Source: Candidatus Saccharimonadota bacterium (GTDB lineage Bacteria > Patescibacteriota > Saccharimonadia > Saccharimonadales > Saccharimonadaceae). From it: 64,000 bases of DNA. The notes below the pieces were generated by a model, which was not told where the DNA came from, ran no database searches, and was given only the letters and a program-made list of their open reading frames with translations. The DNA is taken from assembly GCA_009992235.1 (NCBI GenBank), contig JAACVZ010000003.1, forward strand, positions 1 to 64,000. The letters are read 5' to 3'. The translations under genes and the position numbers were made by a program. Positions 60,601-64,000 of the stretch are shown piece after piece; position 1 is the stretch's first letter, and each line of letters starts with the position of its first letter.

Positions 60601-61694
60601 GCCTTCACTTTTCCGCTTATCAGCTGCGGAAGCATAGTGTCTCGCAACTCTGTTAGTCTAAGAACTTCTTCGTTATTAGCTACCATCTTTTCAACCAACT
60701 TACCCGCAACTTGATTAAATTCAACAAGAATATGACTTGGAGGCGTCTTAATTTTGAGTTTCTTTGTCTCAATAGGGCTGAGGTTCATTTGTGCTGTACC
60801 TCGTGAGATACCCGACATCTTCTCCTTCATTTCGGTGGACCGGAATAGAAAATAAGCGTAAGCCTGGTGTCCATTCTTACCCGCAAGCTTCGCCACGCGT
60901 TGATTAAGCAAGTACTTGTCACCGACGACCAAGCATACACGACCAACATTACCCGTAAGTGAAAGTATGATATCGCCAGATGATAAATGTGCGTAATCGG
61001 GAGTTTTTGCCGGAAGCGGATCACCTAAATGATCGGTACAGGCCGAGATAAATGTGCCATCCTGGACATTCTTTATGGTCACCAGCCCATACTCTCCGTC
61101 CTGATTAAAATCAGCACTCTTAAATGCGAAGCCGGAGTAAATGTTTATCAGATCAGAAACAGCTCCTTCTTCCCACCCCCTCGCCTGAGGATTATCGATA
61201 AAATAATGCCGAAAGAGCGCCTGCCCCATCTGCTCGAGCGTTTCGTTCATCTTCCGATTCAGCTCAATCTTCTCGTCTATCGTCCCGAGAACATCTGCAA
61301 TTTTATCTTGTGTAGCCCGGACCGGTATCGCCACTTTCAGCGCCGACAAATGGTTTCGATTGAGAGTGGGCACCGCCGCCCCTGCGTTAAAGCTTGAAAA
61401 ATCAAGAGACTTGAGCAGATAGTATATAAATTTCTCGTTATTACCTTTGAAGTCTTTAACCCATAGCGTAGTATTGAGTGGCCAAAAATCATCCGTAATA
61501 TATTGTCCGCCACCGATACTGCCCGATCGGCCAATCACCACCCCCGGCCCTTTGACCTTGAACTCGTTGTGGGTTGTAGCCATGCCAGTAGATGTTACGA
61601 CTGGATATCGTCCAGATCGACGCTCTGGTGTAGGAAGGTCAAAACCGCGCTGCAGCACAATCGCTTCCGATAATGGGAGCGTCTTCATCATCAT
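60597..61694 (-). CDS. hsdS: Type I restriction specificity subunit S
   Basis: 365 residues, a little short. Two target-recognition domains: the first (residues 1-125: LPLSEAIVLQRGFDLPTPERR...YPVVTSTG; VVIGRSGSIGGGQYITDDFWPLNTTLWV) and the second (180-330: GWEEGAVSDLINIYSGFAFKSADF; LSSGDIILSLTGNVGRVCLV), each followed by a conserved helix (TQDKIADVLGTIDEKIELNRKMNETLEQMGQALF and the C-terminal ...LTELRDTMLPQLISGKV). These set the two half-sites of the methylated sequence. Overlaps both neighbours by four bases. Confidence 0.95.
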   Translation of the reverse strand: MMMKTLPLSEAIVLQRGFDLPTPERRSGRYPVVTSTGMATTHNEFKVKGPGVVIGRSGSIGGGQYITDDFWPLNTTLWVKDFKGNNEKFIYYLLKSLDFSSFNAGAAVPTLNRNHLSALKVAIPVRATQDKIADVLGTIDEKIELNRKMNETLEQMGQALFRHYFIDNPQARGWEEGAVSDLINIYSGFAFKSADFNQDGEYGLVTIKNVQDGTFISACTDHLGDPLPAKTPDYAHLSSGDIILSLTGNVGRVCLVVGDKYLLNQRVAKLAGKNGHQAYAYFLFRSTEMKEKMSGISRGTAQMNLSPIETKKLKIKTPPSHILVEFNQVAGKLVEKMVANNEEVLRLTELRDTMLPQLISGKVKA

Positions 61695-62299
61695 TGCGTC
61701 TTCTCCAGCACTTTTCTGATTTTTTTGACCTCACCGACCAGCTTCTTTTGATTTGAAGTCTCTTCCTTTGTAAACCTCATTTTAGGTAAACTATTAAAGT
61801 CTAGGTCAAAAACATCTTCATATTGCTTGGTTCCGTTCGAGTTAGCGTAGGTTACAGCAAGACTAGACTGAAGTGCTAAGATTTCATCGACTTGCCCTAT
61901 GGTGGAGAGCATGAAGTAGCTACGCGAAGCTTTTGCGGGTAAGACCTTAATCCCCTTTGATATTACATCAAAGTCTGACAACTGCTTATCCGATCCGTCA
62001 GAAAAACTCATTGGCGGATCATCTCCGGAAACTGTAAATCGAATATCCCTGGCCAGCCCTCCTCCTTCATTAAGTATTACTAAATCGACAAACGATATAT
62101 CTTGTTCTGAATTATCAACATAAACAACGACGCGAGGACGAACCATTTGTTCGTTCGTCTCGTTGTTCTGCTTTGCTGACCTATAAGATTGCACGGCCGC
62201 AACGACAGCCACCGTAGCTGCAGCCATTGTGCCGATGGCAGCTATGACCTGAGCCCAGTCGCTCACGCCTGCTTCTAAAACAATAGACTCAAGCATCAT
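61691..62299 (-). CDS. Membrane-anchored protein of unknown function
   Basis: 202 residues. One TM helix at about 13-38 (SDWAQVIAAIGTMAAATVAVVAAVQSYRSA) followed by a short charged stretch, then a soluble beta-rich domain (MVRPRVVVYVDNSEQDISFVDLVILNEGGGLARDIRFTVSG; TYANSNGTKQYEDVFDLDF) and a C-terminal basic helix. Proteins with this TM-plus-beta layout are common as hypothetical members of defence loci. It overlaps hsdS by four bases and the HEPN gene by eleven. Confidence 0.7.
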   Translation of the reverse strand: MMLESIVLEAGVSDWAQVIAAIGTMAAATVAVVAAVQSYRSAKQNNETNEQMVRPRVVVYVDNSEQDISFVDLVILNEGGGLARDIRFTVSGDDPPMSFSDGSDKQLSDFDVISKGIKVLPAKASRSYFMLSTIGQVDEILALQSSLAVTYANSNGTKQYEDVFDLDFNSLPKMRFTKEETSNQKKLVGEVKKIRKVLEKTQ

Positions 62300-62789
62300 C
62301 CGTCTCCGTTACTGGAAGGTTTCCAAAATATCTTCCTCGCAAATTAGAAAACCTATCAAGCACCGTGTTGATACGAACCTGTAGCTCAGCGTGTTTATTA
62401 GCCTGATCTTGGATATTATAATATTTACCATTATAAAGAAGTGCCCCATCAATCATTTTGCCGTGAGCGAATATATTGCGAACGTGAAGCCAGTCATCAA
62501 AGGCTTTTCTGTCGCCCGGCTTTACGCGCGCAAGGTCAACTCGACTGAAAACTTTAAATAAAATATCAACCTTCGTGCTGAGAGTAACGCCCTTGTGATT
62601 TAAGACATCAAACGTTAGCGTTAGATAAGAGTTTTGATAATCACCATCGGGACAATGGGTATAATATTCGGCTATACACGCGTCTATCAGCGTCTCCACT
62701 GCCGTTGCCTGCGCCATAACCCTACCAAGCAGCGCGTGGTTCATAATAATGTCGCTGATACTATTATTTTCGGAAGCCTTATCTGTCAT
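62289..62789 (-). CDS. HEPN-like protein
   Basis: 166 residues, helical. MNHALLGRVMAQATAVETLIDACIAEYY and ALRVKPGDRKAFDDWLHVRNIFAHGKM-type segment: RNIFAH near residue 105 is an Rx4H motif as in HEPN ribonucleases and DUF4145-like proteins. A short beta hairpin (GALLYNGKYYNI) and a last helix follow. Second HEPN-type gene of the operon. Translation is coupled to the preceding 31-residue ORF by ATGA. RNase or regulatory function is inferred. Confidence 0.75.
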   Translation of the reverse strand: MTDKASENNSISDIIMNHALLGRVMAQATAVETLIDACIAEYYTHCPDGDYQNSYLTLTFDVLNHKGVTLSTKVDILFKVFSRVDLARVKPGDRKAFDDWLHVRNIFAHGKMIDGALLYNGKYYNIQDQANKHAELQVRINTVLDRFSNLRGRYFGNLPVTETDDA

Positions 62790-62881
62790 CCCTCGCCCTC
62801 ATCTTCCGAAAACTCTTCTGGTAATATAATGTTCTCAACCGTAAGACTTTTTATTTCTCTGCTGTCGTCTCGTCCGCTCAT
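62786..62881 (-). CDS. 31-residue acidic peptide, coupled on both sides
   Basis: MSGRDDSREIKSLTVENIIL and then an acidic end PEEFSEDEGEG. Too small for family assignment. Its ATG overlaps the stop of the membrane-protein gene (ATGA at 62881-62878) and its stop overlaps the start of the HEPN gene (ATGA at 62789-62786), so it fits exactly between the two frames; by chance this double overlap is unlikely. An acidic small protein next to a HEPN protein could be an antidote or adaptor (inference). Confidence 0.7.
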   Translation of the reverse strand: MSGRDDSREIKSLTVENIILPEEFSEDEGEG

Positions 62882-63357
62882 CCCTGTAGTCCTCCAATAT
62901 AAATCACCATCAACGCAACAAAAAGCACCATACCAAGAATGAATAAGGTTACGCTGATGGCATTGATCCACTTAGTAACCTTTGCGTATTTCGCATTCTT
63001 AATGCCTTTACCTAGCGGCGTATTGAGAGACTTCTTAAAGTTATTCGTAATGATATTCTGAGCATCAACCAGCAGGGCTCTAGAGAAATAGTACCCAAGA
63101 ATAACAGCTACCACGACAGCGACAAAGCATGAAAGCGTTAGAATTGATAACCACCCATAAGGCTCAAAGATGTTGGTATTGAGTACAGCAAGCGCAGCCA
63201 GGGTGGCAATTGAGAAGGTCATGAGCGCGCGATCCATCTCAAGTGTTACTTGCGCTAAAAGTTCTTGGTTGCGTAGGTGACTCAATCGATAGTCGCTGGC
63301 ACGCCCATCAACTACCTGCTTCGCTAGCGCTATAACAATATCTTTTAGCCAGTTCAT
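62878..63357 (-). CDS. Three-TM membrane protein (possible effector)
   Basis: 159 residues. An amphipathic N-terminus (NWLKDIVIALAKQVVDGRASDYRLSHLRNQELLAQVTLEMDR), a TM pair (TFSIATLAALAVLNTNIF and WLSILTLSCFVAVVVAVILGYYF), a basic loop (KKSLNTPLGKGIKNAKYAKVTK) and a third TM near the C-terminus (WINAISVTLFILGMVLFVALMVIYIGG). No family assigned. Layout recalls SLATT-like or other pore-type effectors of anti-phage systems, but this is only resemblance. Four-base overlaps with both neighbours. Confidence 0.7.
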   Translation of the reverse strand: MNWLKDIVIALAKQVVDGRASDYRLSHLRNQELLAQVTLEMDRALMTFSIATLAALAVLNTNIFEPYGWLSILTLSCFVAVVVAVILGYYFSRALLVDAQNIITNNFKKSLNTPLGKGIKNAKYAKVTKWINAISVTLFILGMVLFVALMVIYIGGLQG

Positions 63358-63917
63358 TCGGTATCTCCTGAATCAATCGTATGGCGAGTTCCGTCGCGAA
63401 ATGTAGCTTCAAGTTTAACGAAAACATCTGCAGGGTTGAGGTCGTTTTGGTCAAAAGACATTTTTTTGTGCTCAGGGTCTATGGAAATCTGTGCTCTATC
63501 CTTACTGCCCTTTTTACCAGCATACACAACAACTTGATCCCCGCGCTTGCCATTCTTAACCTGCGAAGTCACAAAATAGTCTGTTCCCCCGGCTGAAATC
63601 TTCTCTTTCTTACTCACCGGAACAAGCAGTCCATCGAGGTCAATGAGTTTCGCATCAGAAAAGGCTTTTGATCTGATTTTCTTTGATATGTAGGCCTGAA
63701 TCTCATCAAGTCTCGACGGAAGTTTAATGATGTGCGGGCCTTCAAGACACAAAAGATTAGAGGCGTATCCTTCACCAAACGAAGGCGCACCCCACTCCCG
63801 ACCGTCCCAAGCCACTCCATCGAGCTCAAAACCATGCTCCCTGCATATGGGCTGATGCCTCACCTTTGTCCACCTAACGTCAGGGATAGCCTTCAGAACT
63901 ATGAGCTCATTGGTCAT
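63354..63917 (-). CDS. Hypothetical soluble protein between hsdM and the membrane gene
   Basis: 187 residues, no TM, not recognised. Features: PICREHGFELDGVAWDGREWGAPSFGEGYASNLLCLEGPHIIKLPSRLDEIQAYISKKI in the first half (two Cys, several Trp), then a basic strand-rich part (VPVSKKEKISAGGTDYFVTSQVKNGKRGDQVVVYAGKKG) and an acidic end. It overlaps the hsdM stop by 11 bases and the membrane gene by four. Confidence 0.7.
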   Translation of the reverse strand: MTNELIVLKAIPDVRWTKVRHQPICREHGFELDGVAWDGREWGAPSFGEGYASNLLCLEGPHIIKLPSRLDEIQAYISKKIRSKAFSDAKLIDLDGLLVPVSKKEKISAGGTDYFVTSQVKNGKRGDQVVVYAGKKGSKDRAQISIDPEHKKMSFDQNDLNPADVFVKLEATFRDGTRHTIDSGDTE

Positions 63918-64000
63918 TTATATGCCTCAGGTTTTCTTTTATCTTCTCTTCAAGCTCCTTGCTCTTCGCAAATTGCTCGTCAAGTTCTGCCGTCAGCCGT
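63907..64000 (-). CDS. hsdM: Type I methyltransferase subunit M, C-terminus only (partial)
   Basis: The last 30 residues of a gene that continues past the right edge: RLTAELDEQFAKSKELEEKI... ending NLRHINDQ before TGA at 63907. The pattern RLTAEL..QF....LE..I..NL is the C-terminal helix of HsdM proteins. With hsdS and hsdR nearby the assignment is likely. The start, methylase motifs and promoter lie outside the window. Confidence 0.8.
   Translation of the reverse strand, partial: RLTAELDEQFAKSKELEEKIKENLRHINDQ

Overview
The window looks like a chromosomal segment of a Candidatus Saccharibacteria (TM7, Patescibacteria/CPR) genome. This is inferred from a compact gene set, short spacers, a complete Gram-positive-like type IV pilus cluster without an outer-membrane secretin, an LPXTG surface protein, a VirD4/TraG-like ATPase with no conjugation machinery beside it, and RNase J with GyrA/GyrB. 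No one-to-one homology search could be run. Genes close normally with TAA, TAG and TGA, so the TGA-recoded code of Gracilibacteria and Absconditabacteria is not used.

Layout, left to right. 0-0.3 kb: 5' end of a 16S rRNA gene (minus strand) with its promoter. 0.3-5.3 kb: gyrB-gyrA-PAP2-like operon. 5.4-11 kb: LPXTG surface protein plus membrane partner, then a large TraG/VirD4-like ATPase operon. 11-12.7 kb: an RNA-rich, ORF-free stretch with a structured RNA candidate, a ~97-nt sRNA with promoter and terminator, and tmRNA (ssrA). 12.7-16.9 kb: comM, infC-rpmI-rplT, rnpB, a pair of dispersed repeats and a Nudix-RNase H fusion. 17-23.3 kb: a coiled-coil protein, another RNA candidate, a site-2 protease, rpmB, a degenerate MBL protein, an HTH protein, and thrS-atl-miaA. 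23.2-31.5 kb: four tRNAs, a 44-residue leaderless gene, a GT2 glycosyltransferase, sodA, a foldase, ndk, uppP and a Xer recombinase. 31.5-45.7 kb: type IV pilus genes (five prepilin-like proteins, PilD, PilC, PilT, PilB, PilM/N/O) and large surface proteins. 45.8-54 kb: ychF, tlyA, efp, rpsF-ssb-rpsR, ftsK and rnj. 54-64 kb: an accessory region with a type I restriction-modification system.

The restriction region is the strongest candidate for an undescribed system. Between the end of hsdM and hsdS lie five small genes joined by short (mostly 4-nt) stop/start overlaps: an unknown soluble protein, a three-TM membrane protein, a 31-residue peptide, a HEPN-type protein and a membrane-anchored protein. 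A second HEPN protein overlaps hsdS, and a ribbon-helix-helix-YfbU protein with its own promoter precedes hsdR. This resembles a defence module nested inside a restriction operon.

Two genome-wide themes run through the window. First, about a dozen genes have a clear -10 hexamer only 6-10 nt before the start codon, implying leaderless mRNAs, while operon-internal genes keep Shine-Dalgarno sites. Second, a ~72-bp palindromic repeat family with compensatory stem changes sits just downstream of three minus-strand genes.
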